Positions 18,165-27,286 are shown, numbered from the stretch's first letter. The stretch is DNA of 64,000 nucleotides from Amphritea atlantica (GCF_018860855.1 NZ_JAHKQE010000009.1:62001-126000); one strand, 5' to 3'. Translations and numbers: made by a program. The notes: generated by a model from the letters alone, not told the origin.

Positions 18165-18872
18165 GTGTATAGAGTAATCCAATACAGCCCAAGAAGCTCC
18201 ACAACAGGTACGTTTTTAACTCGCCTGGGCTTTATGGCGGTCCTCTCACTACTCATATTCACCTATACGCTAACCGCCGCACCAGGGCTCAGCGTTATCA
18301 TGACCGAGGCCCAGATAGACAAACTGGGGCGTAAATATGGTGAAATGGCTGAACGGCGGTTACGTAGCTGGCAAAACCTGATCGCCGAGATCAAAGATTT
18401 TGATGATGATGAAAAACTGTATCGGGTAAACCGTTTTTTTAACCAGTTAAACTTTGTCGATGATATTCAGCACTGGGGCAAATCCGATTACTGGGCCAGC
18501 CCGGCAGAGTTTCTCATTACTAACGGTGGCGATTGCGAAGATTTTTCGATTGCCAAATATTACACCCTACGTCAGGTTGGAGTACCGATCGAGAAGCTCA
18601 GCATTGTGTATGTTAAAGCCTTAAGGCTCAATCAGGCCCATATGGTATTAACCTATTACAAAACACCAAAATCTACACCCCTGATTCTCGACAATCTCAT
18701 TCCAGAAATAAAACCGGCGAATCGACGCCCAGATTTACAACACGTCTATAGTTTTAACGGCGATAATCTATGGTTATCCAAAAAGGGCCGCCGCAGTACA
18801 CTGGTGGGCACCTCTGATCAGTTGAAACCTTGGGTACAATTACAATCACGAATAGAGAGTCAGGATTACTAA
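18165..18872 (+). CDS. lapG: LapG-type periplasmic cysteine protease
   Basis: Transglutaminase-like cysteine proteinase that clips large RTX adhesins (LapA type) off the cell surface when c-di-GMP falls. 235 residues. One N-terminal signal or anchor helix (about 20-42) is followed by the catalytic domain: cysteine in GGDCEDFSIAKYY, histidine in NQAHMVLTYY, aspartate in LILDNLIPE. The DDEKLYRVNRFFNQ calcium-site region is also present. The start is GTG at 18165. lapD follows after 30 bp. No lapA adhesin or type I secretion genes are in the window. Confidence 0.92.
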   Translation: MYRVIQYSPRSSTTGTFLTRLGFMAVLSLLIFTYTLTAAPGLSVIMTEAQIDKLGRKYGEMAERRLRSWQNLIAEIKDFDDDEKLYRVNRFFNQLNFVDDIQHWGKSDYWASPAEFLITNGGDCEDFSIAKYYTLRQVGVPIEKLSIVYVKALRLNQAHMVLTYYKTPKSTPLILDNLIPEIKPANRRPDLQHVYSFNGDNLWLSKKGRRSTLVGTSDQLKPWVQLQSRIESQDY

Positions 18873-18902
18873 CCTGATCAACGCGCTAATGAGGAATCAA
18901 AC

Positions 18903-20837
18903 ATGTCAATCGTAAATCAGTTAATGGCAGCCGTACTCGCCGTACTGATCGGATTAGCGGCAGGCACTGTCTATCTGATGTCCGACAGCTCTAAGACGAT
19001 GCTAATACATCAACTCGAGTCTCATGGGCAGGATACGGCGACCCACCTGGGCCTTTATCTCGCTCCATTTATGGCAGACCATGATAAAGCGGTGATTGAA
19101 ACCACGGTAAACGCCATTTTCGACAGTGGTTTCTACCAGCAGATACGCGTTGTCGACGCCGATAATGATCCTATTTATATCAAATCGACCGACGCCCAAA
19201 TCAGTGACAGCGTACCCGACTGGTTCATTAACCTGATAGAAATCACACCGCCGGAGATGACCCGCGAAATAACCTATCAATGGCAAAAAGCGGGTTCTAT
19301 CTTTGTTCAAAGCCGTGCGGGCTATGCGTATGAGCAACTTTGGCTGGGTACTGAAAAGACCTTCGCTTGGTTTGTGATTCTTTCATTGGTAAGCCTGTTT
19401 TTTATCAGCTTGCTGATGCGCTATATTCTTAACCCACTCAAGGGGGTTGAGGATCAAGCCATCGCCTTATCACAACAAAAATACATTGAGCAAACTCACA
19501 TCCCTGGCACTCGAGAACTGAAGCAGGTGGTGCTGGCCATGAACATGATGGTACGCCGCGTACGCACCATGTTTAATGAACAAACCAAATACATTGAAGA
19601 GATTCGCCACGCTGCCTATCAAGACGAGCTTTCAGGGCTAAGCAATCAACGTGCGACGATGAGCCAACTAAACGAGCGCCTCGACTATCGCAATGACTTT
19701 GGCCCGGGTAGTCTTATTCACCTCCATATCGCAGACCTTCAAGGGCTCAACGCTGAACTCGGCGTGGAAAAGGCCAATAACTTTATTCGTGCCTGCGCAG
19801 CACAACTGAAAGCACTGGCTCAACAGACAGATGACCCTATACTCGGCCGCATCAGCGGTTCAGAATTTATTTTACTGAGCCATATAACCGACCCCGATCA
19901 ATTAAGCCGTGAACTAAATAAACTAGCCGATACGCTTAAAGACAATTATCGCCAACTGAATGGCTCCAGTGAACATTATGCTCTCTATATCGGTGCGATC
20001 GCTTATACCGAACAGGAAAGTTCTGAAAAATTACTGGCTAATGCAAAACTCGCCGCTGAACGCGCGCATCAAGAAAACACCAACGTTTACTGTAAAGGTG
20101 TTGGCAATCCCGATATACAGAGCAGCTGGCATCAGCATGTCAGCGATAAAATTATTAGCGGCGATATCTTTTTACAATGTCAGCCAACTAAGCCCATGTC
20201 TGAAACACAAGCCCCTATCCATTGCGAAGCCTACGCCCGTATTTTGAATCAGGACGATCAGCCCTGCGCTGCTGGCGAATTCATTAGCGTTGTTAAACAA
20301 TTAAACCTCATGACGGCGTTAGACAAATCGGTATTACACTCGGTCAAACAGCAGTTGCAACGCCACCCTGATCTTAAAATAGCCGTCAACCTGAGTAATG
20401 ATTCAGTTAAAGATATGGCATTTTGTGATTGGCTTATTCGTGCCACTCATAAGCAACCAATAGCCAAACAGCTTTGTATTGAAATTAATGAAATATCTGT
20501 CTTAAATAACATTAACCAAGTCGCCCTCTTTCGTGATCAATTAAGACAATCTGGCGTACTGTTTGGGGTCGATAATTTCGGTATCAACCCCGCAGGCTTT
20601 AGCTATCTTTACACAGTCAACCCTGATTACATCAAGATTGATGGTTCCCTCATACGCGAACTCGACAGCAGCGCGGAAGATCGTTTCTTTGTCCGCAGTC
20701 TGGTCACTATCGCCCACAGCTTAGACATCAAAGTCTATGCAGAACACGTCGAACGGGAAACTCAGTTAAGCGCCCTGCTACAGTTGGCTGTCGATGGATC
20801 TCAGGGTTGGGTTCATGGCAAACCTGAACGCATGTAA
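18903..20837 (+). CDS. lapD: LapD, c-di-GMP receptor controlling LapG
   Basis: Inner-membrane protein that binds c-di-GMP through a degenerate EAL domain and then sequesters LapG in the periplasm, protecting the adhesin. 644 residues. TM1 (about 5-25), a periplasmic PAS-like domain (about 30-150, including SRAGYAYEQLWLG), TM2 (about 155-178), HAMP with S-helix, degenerate GGDEF (about 240-385, RISGSEF in place of GGDEF) and EAL-like (about 400-640, CEAYARIL in place of EAL). Both enzyme motifs are altered, so it is a receptor. It pairs with lapG. Confidence 0.92.
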   Translation: MSIVNQLMAAVLAVLIGLAAGTVYLMSDSSKTMLIHQLESHGQDTATHLGLYLAPFMADHDKAVIETTVNAIFDSGFYQQIRVVDADNDPIYIKSTDAQISDSVPDWFINLIEITPPEMTREITYQWQKAGSIFVQSRAGYAYEQLWLGTEKTFAWFVILSLVSLFFISLLMRYILNPLKGVEDQAIALSQQKYIEQTHIPGTRELKQVVLAMNMMVRRVRTMFNEQTKYIEEIRHAAYQDELSGLSNQRATMSQLNERLDYRNDFGPGSLIHLHIADLQGLNAELGVEKANNFIRACAAQLKALAQQTDDPILGRISGSEFILLSHITDPDQLSRELNKLADTLKDNYRQLNGSSEHYALYIGAIAYTEQESSEKLLANAKLAAERAHQENTNVYCKGVGNPDIQSSWHQHVSDKIISGDIFLQCQPTKPMSETQAPIHCEAYARILNQDDQPCAAGEFISVVKQLNLMTALDKSVLHSVKQQLQRHPDLKIAVNLSNDSVKDMAFCDWLIRATHKQPIAKQLCIEINEISVLNNINQVALFRDQLRQSGVLFGVDNFGINPAGFSYLYTVNPDYIKIDGSLIRELDSSAEDRFFVRSLVTIAHSLDIKVYAEHVERETQLSALLQLAVDGSQGWVHGKPERM

Positions 20838-20880
20838 ACGACTCAGCTAGCCTTGTCACATCATAAATAACGCCCATAAA

Positions 20881-20905
20881 AAAACCGCCAGCAGGCGGTT
20901 TTTTT
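20881..20905. terminator. Bidirectional terminator, lapD / proQ
   Basis: AACCGCC pairs with GGCGGTT around AGCA, with A run on the left and seven T on the right. It serves both lapD and the convergent proQ. Confidence 0.9.
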
Positions 20906-20924
20906 ACGCTATAAGTCGGTATCA

Positions 20925-21374
20925 CTAACCGCGTTTGGTCAATAACATCTCCAGCTTATTGCTAAGACGATCCTCTTTTTCCTTCGCTTTCTGCTTGGCT
21001 TGCTCTTCTTGTCGCTTCTGCTGACGCAGCTTATTAATCTCTTTCAGCTGTTGCTTAGCGTGCTCGGCTTCAGACTCTGTCACAGCGCCTGCAGGCTGAC
21101 CATCTAGGCCAATCCGGTCAGCACCTTCTTTCAGACTCCGGAAGTAATAAGGGGAGCGAACGTAAGATGCCAAAGCCCGTTTAATTTTATTCTTTGCCAA
21201 CTTCTCATCAGCAATCAGATCTTCCTGAATTCCGATTTTCAATGGTCGCATACTTTCCCGATTGAAAACCTCAGGGTAGGCATCGCACAACAGTTGCAAA
21301 GCCGCTTGATTAGCTGCTCGGTTTTTTGAACGAGTACGGGTTTTAGTTTTATCCGTAGTATCTGTTGCTGTCAC
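20925..21374 (-). CDS. proQ: ProQ/FinO-domain RNA-binding protein
   Basis: Global RNA chaperone that binds structured 3' ends and small RNAs. 149 residues. The FinO-like domain (about 22-105) contains LCDAYPEVFNRESMRPLKIGIQEDL and RALASYVRSPYYFRSLKEGADRIGLDG. The C-terminal part (about 105-145) is a Lys/Glu/Gln-rich helix. The Tudor-like C-terminal domain of E. coli ProQ (232 aa) is absent, as in shorter family members. The start is a GTG (GTG ACA GCA). Confidence 0.88.
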   Translation of the reverse strand: MTATDTTDKTKTRTRSKNRAANQAALQLLCDAYPEVFNRESMRPLKIGIQEDLIADEKLAKNKIKRALASYVRSPYYFRSLKEGADRIGLDGQPAGAVTESEAEHAKQQLKEINKLRQQKRQEEQAKQKAKEKEDRLSNKLEMLLTKRG

Positions 21375-21456
21375 TGTAAGTTTCTCTCAACCATTTATCT
21401 ATAGGCCAGCTAAACCGGCCACTTTTATAAAATTAGGATCTGATTCCCAAAAAAGG

Positions 21457-21696
21457 TTACTCGCCTTTACGAATCAGATAAAAAAATTGATCATCTTCAG
21501 CTTTCTGGTCAATCAACTCGTGTCCCAGAAAGGTACAAAACTTTGGTACATCACGCTGTGTTGATGGGTCAGTTGCCATTAATTGCAACACTTCACCAAT
21601 AGCCATCTCGCGCACTTTATTGTGCAATAGCATAACTGGTTCGGGACAGAACAAGCCGGTTGCATCCATTACCTGATCCGCTTTAACTTCAACCAT
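21457..21696 (-). CDS. tusA: TusA-family sulfur carrier
   Basis: 79-residue SirA/TusA fold. The conserved cysteine is in DATGLFCPEPVMLLHNKVREM, followed by ATDPSTQRDVPKFCTFLGHEL. It likely passes sulfur for tRNA 2-thiouridine and related pathways. The start at 21696 follows an AGGTGGAG site at good spacing. The same frame stays open upstream to 21960, but that part lacks the family fold. It is close to rlmM, as in Pseudomonas from memory. Confidence 0.88.
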   Translation of the reverse strand: MVEVKADQVMDATGLFCPEPVMLLHNKVREMAIGEVLQLMATDPSTQRDVPKFCTFLGHELIDQKAEDDQFFYLIRKGE

Positions 21697-22290
21697 CAAC
21701 TCCACCTCAAATACATCAGGAACCATATTGTCGCAAATTCGGCGGTATAGAAAAACCCATCTTTTGATCAGATCGCCTTTTATCGGCCATATCAGCGCTA
21801 TTATACTGAAATTAATGAGAATAATTTGCGCTAGCAAAGCAGTGCTAAGATGATCCGAGTCCTGAGAAAGCACTATATTGCATCTGGCCTCGTCAAATTC
21901 GATGAAAAGCAGCTTCCAATACAGAGCAGACGGCGATGCAAGCCAATGGATTTTTACCAATGAATCGTTAATATAAGCGATCTAGATTGAGCGGCAGATC
22001 GGTATCAATGTCATCTAGCGTTGGCAAGTGCAGCCGTTTCAGCGGCATACAACCTTAGCGGGTGTGGAGCATTCTTGGGTCACCACAGGCTGGCAAAACT
22101 GCGTTATTATGACTCATTCATTGATGGTTCAGCAGCAATGGCGTAAAAATGTATAAAAAACCATCAACTCCATGCCATCCAGCACATTTGACGGGGCTCT
22201 CTAATCCTTGTTGGGGAGATATTAGGAAAGTCAGGCCAGACCAACCGTGACGCTACAGCGCACCGCATAAACACAAAAAAGGACAGAACC
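21697..22290. other. Gene-poor stretch upstream of tusA and the WCGPCK protein
   Basis: 594 bases with no gene I can support. An inverted repeat (TTGATGGTT at 22121-22129 and AACCATCAA at 22159-22167, 29-base loop) lies before the 157-aa gene. A 37-codon frame at 21850-21963 on the plus strand lacks a ribosome site. The last 30 bases contain AAAAAAGGACAG, the ribosome site of the next gene. Confidence 0.5.
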
Positions 22291-22764
22291 ATGACATTAA
22301 AACGCACACTGTTACTCGGCGCAGCCGCCTTCGGGATGAGCATCATGATGGCCGCCCCCGCGATGGCCATTGGCGGCAATGATCCGATTGAGGGCATCGA
22401 TATTATCATCAAAAAAGACCCCGGTAGTCATCCGATCAAGCCGTTCTCCCTCGATGGGCGCGAGATCAAAATGCTCAATGGCCTCAAGGGCGCGGATCGC
22501 CCAACCTTTGTGCTGAAAACCGTTGCTAAACATATCGGTGCCGATGGCGCGTTCGTACAATCAGGCATGAAGGCGCTTGGTGATATCTGGTGTGGGCCGT
22601 GCAAGATGGTCAACGAGATCGCGGTAAAATTCCCTGCAGACAAGACCACCTATATGCTTGAGCTGCATATCCATGAGGAAAAAACCCGCCCGCAAGTGAT
22701 CAAAGGCAACACCAGCCGCATCCTTGAGCTGAACAGCCATAAGAAAGAGATCAGCCCAGAATAA
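22291..22764 (+). CDS. Exported protein with WCGPCK motif, family not recognised
   Basis: 157 residues. A clear Sec signal (about 1-26, basic MTLKR, hydrophobic LLLGAAAFGMSIMMA, cleavage after AMA) sends it to the periplasm. Mature part: GGNDPIEGIDIIIKKDPG, then SLDGREIKMLNGLKGADRP, then ALGDIWCGPCKMVNEIAVKF near residue 98. WCGPCK is the thioredoxin active-site hexapeptide, but no beta strand precedes it and no cis-proline loop follows, so a thioredoxin fold is not shown. The GGACAG ribosome site supports expression. Codons look more GC-rich than the neighbours. Function unknown; a redox or metal-binding role is a guess. Confidence 0.7.
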   Translation: MTLKRTLLLGAAAFGMSIMMAAPAMAIGGNDPIEGIDIIIKKDPGSHPIKPFSLDGREIKMLNGLKGADRPTFVLKTVAKHIGADGAFVQSGMKALGDIWCGPCKMVNEIAVKFPADKTTYMLELHIHEEKTRPQVIKGNTSRILELNSHKKEISPE

Positions 22765-22778
22765 CAGGTCAATGACTG

Positions 22779-22859
22779 ATCCAACCCAATAGAATACTCC
22801 ATTACTGCCCATCAGCAGATGATGGACGCTATGATCCCGATGTTCGAAAAAGATGAATA
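22779..22859 (+). pseudogene. Possible remnant of a C-terminal coding end
   Basis: An open stretch without a start codon reads SNPIEYSITAHQQMMDAMIPMFEKDE then TAA. The amphipathic, Met-rich ending looks like a real protein C-terminus. It sits just after the WCGPCK gene in a different frame. It may be the tail of a deleted gene or chance. Confidence 0.25.
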
Positions 22860-22943
22860 AAGCACAATGTTAGAACACTAACGCTCTATAGCCGCTGAAC
22901 AAAACTCAGAGGCTATCTATCGCTACAAACTGAGGGACCAACA

Positions 22944-24008
22944 CTAACCGTGATAGCTCAACAACCGCACATGCACCGTTATCTCTTCACGATCATGGTA
23001 AAGATGCTTAGCGGCAAGGCGATAATCAATCCCCGCCTCATTCAATGTTGTTTGCAGATAATCCAAGCAACTCTTTACTTCAGGATAACGCTGCTTCATC
23101 GGCAACTTAAGATTAAACACCGTTTCGCGACACCAGCCTTCCTGTAACCACTGAGTCATCAACTTGATAACGCGAGTTGGTTTATCAACAATATCACACA
23201 CCATCCAATCAAACGCTTTCTGCGGCTGATAGGCAAAGGCATCTTCCGTCAGATGCTTTACCTGCCCTGTTTCCATCAAAGACTCAGCCATGGGGCCGTT
23301 ATCGATCGCGGTGACAAACATATTCTGATTCACCAACTGCCAGGTCCACCCCCCCGGAGCCGCCCCTAAGTCCGCCGCCCGCTTACCACTGCTGATATAC
23401 TGATGCCACTGCTGTTCAGGTATAAACCAGTGCCACGCCTCTTCGAGTTTCAACGTCGAACGGCTTGGTGCCTGCTGCGGGAATTTTAACCGCATGATCC
23501 CCATCGGCCAGGGAGCCGAGTTATTAATGGGTGCATAACCAATATAAAAACAGCTACCGGACAGCGCAAAGATATGCAGCCGATAAGTCGCCTGTCGTTG
23601 CAGAACGCCCTGTTTACGTAACACCTGACTAAAAGCGGAGCCAAAGCTATTACAGAACCGCTGCATTTCGCGTCCTTCGGTGGTATCTGCCGGCTCAACC
23701 CAGAGTTCACTACACTGTGGTAACCCACGGACAAGCGGCATCAATGACTCCACCCTATCTTGGGTATCAACTCCCTCAATCATTGGCAGACAGACAATCC
23801 ATTGTCGGGTAAAAATAAGATCGTGGAACTGTAATTGCTCAACGGCTAGCGCTGCACCATCCGGCTGGTGACTAACAAACAGCGCATAACCACTGTTTTC
23901 CTCTAATTTACAATATCCGTAAATTCCTTGCTGCTCACATTGTTCACGCACCTCGGCAGCACACTCTTTTTCAAAGCCGGGACGACAGTAGAGCAGAAGA
24001 TGATTCAC
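22944..24008 (-). CDS. rlmM: 23S rRNA 2'-O-ribose C2498 methyltransferase RlmM
   Basis: Methylates C2498 of 23S rRNA using SAM. 354 residues from a GTG at 24008 (MNHLLLYCRPGFEKECAAEV), with GAGGTA 9 bases upstream; an upstream in-frame TTG at 24023 is less likely. An N-terminal THUMP-like region is followed by a Rossmann methylase: AADLGAAPGGWTWQLV near 220 (SAM loop), AIDNGPM, and WMVCDIVDKPTRV. The catalytic lysine is probably in FNLKLPMKQRYPEV. It lies 11 bp after the hydrolase gene, probably one operon. Confidence 0.95.
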   Translation of the reverse strand: MNHLLLYCRPGFEKECAAEVREQCEQQGIYGYCKLEENSGYALFVSHQPDGAALAVEQLQFHDLIFTRQWIVCLPMIEGVDTQDRVESLMPLVRGLPQCSELWVEPADTTEGREMQRFCNSFGSAFSQVLRKQGVLQRQATYRLHIFALSGSCFYIGYAPINNSAPWPMGIMRLKFPQQAPSRSTLKLEEAWHWFIPEQQWHQYISSGKRAADLGAAPGGWTWQLVNQNMFVTAIDNGPMAESLMETGQVKHLTEDAFAYQPQKAFDWMVCDIVDKPTRVIKLMTQWLQEGWCRETVFNLKLPMKQRYPEVKSCLDYLQTTLNEAGIDYRLAAKHLYHDREEITVHVRLLSYHG

Positions 24009-24019
24009 AGGACAGTACC

Positions 24020-24643
24020 TCAATGATGGCTATTGATAATTTTGAGCGTGGATTCTACTGCATTCGCTATGTGTTCGTCCTGAGTTATTCCCGACATTTT
24101 GCGCGGCTTCAAGTCATGATCGCCATCTTCAAGCCAGTGAAGCGTCACTGCGTCGGCTAAAGCATAACTATCAACCTGCTCTTTACGCCCCATCGCATCC
24201 CGAGTTCCTTGAAAAATATGAACCGGTTTAACCGCACACTGCAAATGTTCAATACGTGGCGCATCTTGTTTGCCCGCCGCATAAAAAGGATAACCATAAA
24301 CAAAGCATCCAGTCACTGCTTCATGTTCTGCCAGCATCGTCGCCATACGCCCGCCCATCGACTTACCGGCTAACCAAAGCGGCAGATGATCATCACGATA
24401 TGTTTCAATCAGCTCGGAGAAATACGCAAGTAGTTTAGGTTGCCGATCCGGCGGACGCCTTTTACCATCGATACGTCGCTGCTGCATATAGGGGAATTCA
24501 AACCGGATCACCTCAACACCACCGGCAGCAATGGCTGCCGCAACTTGATTCATAAACAAGCTATCCATTGGCGCACCAGCCCCATGAGCCAGCAATATAC
24601 GGCCTTTTTCTGCACGCCCTTCTATTAACATTCTCACACCCAT
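24020..24643 (-). CDS. Alpha/beta hydrolase, TEX30/KANSL3-like
   Basis: 207 residues. The oxyanion region is RILLAHGAGAPMDS, the nucleophile elbow GKSMGGRMATMLAEH (serine about residue 94), and the histidine in LEDGDHDLKPRK near 181. This short lid-less form with HGAGAPMDS is the KANSL3/TEX30 group, usually called a dienelactone-hydrolase-like protein. Substrate unknown. It precedes rlmM on the same strand; two FNR boxes lie upstream, between it and ccoN. Confidence 0.85.
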   Translation of the reverse strand: MGVRMLIEGRAEKGRILLAHGAGAPMDSLFMNQVAAAIAAGGVEVIRFEFPYMQQRRIDGKRRPPDRQPKLLAYFSELIETYRDDHLPLWLAGKSMGGRMATMLAEHEAVTGCFVYGYPFYAAGKQDAPRIEHLQCAVKPVHIFQGTRDAMGRKEQVDSYALADAVTLHWLEDGDHDLKPRKMSGITQDEHIANAVESTLKIINSHH

Positions 24644-24679
24644 GATTAAAAAAGCGGCTAATTATGCCCCAGTTATCGC

Positions 24680-24693
24680 TTGATCCATATCAA
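24680..24693. promoter_or_regulatory. FNR/Anr box 1, hydrolase-ccoN intergenic
   Basis: TTGATCCATATCAA is a perfect TTGAT-N4-ATCAA palindrome. It lies 37 bp upstream of the hydrolase start and 312 bp upstream of ccoN. Confidence 0.8.
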
Positions 24694-24725
24694 CTAAAGC
24701 CAAATTATAAACTTTTGCCGTGGGC

Positions 24726-24739
24726 TTGATATATATCAA
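24726..24739. promoter_or_regulatory. FNR/Anr box 2, hydrolase-ccoN intergenic
   Basis: TTGATATATATCAA is a second perfect FNR palindrome, 46 bp downstream of box 1. TATAAT hexamers at 24811 and 24826 would place it near -91 of a ccoN promoter, close to a class I FNR position. Confidence 0.85.
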
Positions 24740-25005
24740 CATTCACTAAAAGCAGCAATAAACCACTAAAACCGCAAGGATTTGAAAAAGATAAAATCAT
24801 ATAAATTGCTTATAATTCAATAATCTATAATGAAATCAATATGAATATCATTGTCTATAAAATCCTATTTCCTCTCTTTTGCACTGCGGCACTATGTCGC
24901 AACTAATACCGTTGACGCATTGAAATGTGACCGCTGTTTCAACATAATAGCCGACGGAAATTTACTTTCTAAACCTTTCTAATAGCTTGTTGATGAGAGC
25001 CTGAT

Positions 25006-26436
25006 ATGAGCACAGCAGCTGAACACCCAACCTACAATTACAAGGTGGTGCGTCAATTCGCCATCATGACAGTGGTATGGGGAATCGTCGGAATGGCCGT
25101 GGGTGTGTTAATCGCCTCCCAGTTAGTATGGCCTGCACTAAACTTTGATACAGCTTGGTTAAGCTTTGGACGTCTTCGTCCGTTGCATACCAATGCCGTT
25201 ATCTTTGCATTCGGAGGCTGCGCATTGTTCGCAACCTCTTACTACGTCGTACAACGTACGAGTCAAGTACGCCTGATCTCTGATAAATTAGCGGCTTTCA
25301 CCTTTTGGGGTTGGCAGCTAGTGATTGTGAGCGCAGCCATTACTTTGCCACTAGGTCTGACCTCTTCTAAAGAGTATGCCGAACTGGAATGGCCGATTGA
25401 TCTATTGATCACCGTTGTGTGGGTCGCTTACGCTATCGTATTCATGGGTACTGTGAAGGTGCGTAAGACATCTCACATCTATGTAGGTAACTGGTTCTAC
25501 ATGGGCTTCATCCTGACAGTAGCAGTACTGCACATTGTTAACAGCGCAGCAATGCCTGTAACACTGTTCAAGTCATACTCTGTCTACCCAGGTGCAGTCG
25601 ATGCCATGGTTCAGTGGTGGTATGGCCATAATGCGGTAGGTTTCTTCCTAACGGCTGGCTTCTTGGGCATGATGTACTACTTCGTACCGAAGCAGTCTGG
25701 TCGTCCAATCTACTCTTACCGTTTGTCTGTTGTTCACTTCTGGGCTCTGATCGCAACCTATATGTGGGCGGGTGGTCACCACTTGCACTACACCTCACTG
25801 CCTGACTTTGCTCAGACACTGGGTATGGTTATGTCTCTGATCCTGTTGGCACCATCTTGGGGTGGTATGATCAACGGTATGATGACCCTGTCAGGTGCAT
25901 GGCACAAGCTGCGTACAGACCCTATCCTGCGCTTCTTGGTTGTATCTCTGTCGTTCTACGGCATGTCAACTTTCGAAGGCCCTATGATGGCAATCAAAAC
26001 CGTCAACGCACTCTCCCACTATACTGACTGGACTATCGGTCACGTACATGCGGGTGCACTGGGTTGGGTAGCGATGATCTCTATCGGTTCTGTTTATCAC
26101 ATGATTCCTAAGCTCTGGGGTAAAACTCAGATGGCTAGCGTTGGCTTGATTAACACACACTTCTGGCTGGCGACTATCGGTACTGTACTGTACATCTGTG
26201 CGATGTGGGTTAACGGTATTCTGCAAGGCTTGATGTGGCGTGCAGTGAACGAAGATGGAACCCTGACTTACAGCTTCGTAGAAGCACTTGAAGCAAGTCA
26301 CCCAGGCTATATGGTACGCGCACTGGGCGGTGCATTCTTCCTGACCGGTATGATCCTGATGGCATACAACGTATGGCAAACTGTTCGTAAAGACAGCAAA
26401 GCACCTGTTGCTAGCTCGTCTGCGCAAACAGCTTAA
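25006..26436 (+). CDS. ccoN: cbb3 cytochrome c oxidase subunit I
   Basis: Catalytic haem b/b3-CuB subunit of the high-affinity terminal oxidase, in the inner membrane. 476 residues with about twelve TM helices. Key histidines are in [14 protein letters not shown] (low-spin haem), [16 protein letters not shown] and [13 protein letters not shown] (CuB), and HVHAGALGW plus HFWLATIG (haems). The C-terminus is short, ending in an Ala/Ser-rich tail. It heads the ccoNOQP operon and follows two FNR boxes, so expression under low oxygen is likely. Confidence 0.97.
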   Translation: MSTAAEHPTYNYKVVRQFAIMTVVWGIVGMAVGVLIASQLVWPALNFDTAWLSFGRLRPLHTNAVIFAFGGCALFATSYYVVQRTSQVRLISDKLAAFTFWGWQLVIVSAAITLPLGLTSSKEYAELEWPIDLLITVVWVAYAIVFMGTVKVRKTSHIYVGNWFYMGFILTVAVLHIVNSAAMPVTLFKSYSVYPGAVDAMVQWWYGHNAVGFFLTAGFLGMMYYFVPKQSGRPIYSYRLSVVHFWALIATYMWAGGHHLHYTSLPDFAQTLGMVMSLILLAPSWGGMINGMMTLSGAWHKLRTDPILRFLVVSLSFYGMSTFEGPMMAIKTVNALSHYTDWTIGHVHAGALGWVAMISIGSVYHMIPKLWGKTQMASVGLINTHFWLATIGTVLYICAMWVNGILQGLMWRAVNEDGTLTYSFVEALEASHPGYMVRALGGAFFLTGMILMAYNVWQTVRKDSKAPVASSSAQTA

Positions 26437-26456
26437 GGATCAGAGGAGCACATAAA

Positions 26457-27077
26457 ATGATCAAACACGAAACGATTGAAAAGAACATCGGCTTGATGAT
26501 CCTCCTGATTATCTTGGTAATCAGTGGCGGTGGTCTAGCTGAAATCGTACCTCTGTTCTTCACCAACGCGACGACTAAGCCGATCGAAGGCCTGCGGACG
26601 TATACGCCGCTGGAACTCGAAGGACGGGACATCTTTATCCGTGAGGGTTGTACTGTATGTCACTCTCAACAGATTCGTCCTTTCCGTGCTGAGACTGAGC
26701 GTTACGGTCACTACTCAACCGCTAATGAAGGCGTATGGGAACATCCGTTCCTGTGGGGCTCTAAGCGTACCGGTCCTGATCTGGCCCGTGTAGGCGGTCG
26801 TTATAGTGATGACTGGCATCGTGCCCATCTCTATAACCCACGTGATGTAGTACCCGAATCCAAAATGCCTTCTTACCCATGGCTGTTTGAAAACAAACTG
26901 TCTGGTGAAGATACGGCTGCCAAAATGCGTGTCCTAGCAAAATTGGGTGTTCCATACACCGAAGAAGAAGCTAGTAAAGCGCGTGAGCAAGTAGAAGGTA
27001 AGGCTGAAATTGATGCCGTTATCGCCTACCTGCAGGCACTGGGTAAACTCCACTCTCAATATACCAACAAGCGGTAA
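26457..27077 (+). CDS. ccoO: cbb3 oxidase monohaem subunit II
   Basis: 206-residue membrane-anchored cytochrome c that passes electrons to CcoN. One TM helix (about 12-32, [22 protein letters not shown]) is followed by the haem site [21 protein letters not shown] and the axial methionine in [11 protein letters not shown]. It is 20 bp after ccoN with a GAGGAG ribosome site. Confidence 0.97.
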   Translation: MIKHETIEKNIGLMILLIILVISGGGLAEIVPLFFTNATTKPIEGLRTYTPLELEGRDIFIREGCTVCHSQQIRPFRAETERYGHYSTANEGVWEHPFLWGSKRTGPDLARVGGRYSDDWHRAHLYNPRDVVPESKMPSYPWLFENKLSGEDTAAKMRVLAKLGVPYTEEEASKAREQVEGKAEIDAVIAYLQALGKLHSQYTNKR

Positions 27078-27082
27078 CTCGA

Positions 27083-27286
27083 GTGAGCTACGAAGTTTAT
27101 GGTCCATATCTGCCTCTATTGATGCTGATTACGTTTATCGGTTTATTTATCTGGGTGTTATTACCCGGCAACCGAAAAAGGTTTGATGAAGCATCACAAC
27201 TGCCCTTTGCCGACGAGGATGAAGATTCTCCTAGCGAAGGCTCTGATGGCACTGATATAACCAATGACGGGAGAAATGAAAAATGA
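27083..27286 (+). CDS. ccoQ: cbb3 oxidase small subunit
   Basis: 67 residues. One TM helix (about 9-29, LPLLMLITFIGLFIWVLLPG) followed by KRFDEASQLPFADEDEDSPSE, the common CcoQ signature. It stabilises the complex. The start is GTG at 27083 and the stop overlaps ccoP by 4 bp. Confidence 0.92.
   Translation: MSYEVYGPYLPLLMLITFIGLFIWVLLPGNRKRFDEASQLPFADEDEDSPSEGSDGTDITNDGRNEK

Larger units (their letters stand above)
24644..25005. promoter_or_regulatory. Regulatory region of ccoNOQP
   Basis: 362 bases holding the two FNR boxes, a very AT-rich tract (24780-24870) with TATAAT hexamers at 24811-24816 and 24826-24831, and a long leader of about 170 bases before the ccoN ribosome site (GATGAGAGCC). 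A minus-strand TATAAT at 24704-24709 could start the hydrolase-rlmM transcript. Confidence 0.6.

Noticed and set aside
21457-21960. 167-residue frame ending in the TusA domain
   Set aside because: Only the last 79 residues match TusA, and a good ribosome site precedes the internal ATG at 21696. The upstream part has no family character.
21850-21963. 37-residue plus-strand frame (starts MIRVLRKHY)
   Set aside because: It looks somewhat protein-like but has no ribosome site and no recognisable family, so I could not support it.
22312-22560. Minus-strand frames over the WCGPCK gene
   Set aside because: The plus-strand frame has a signal peptide and ribosome site; the opposite frames have neither.
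22584-22604. Calling the 157-aa exported protein a thioredoxin
   Set aside because: The hexapeptide is present but the strand before it and the cis-proline loop after it are not.
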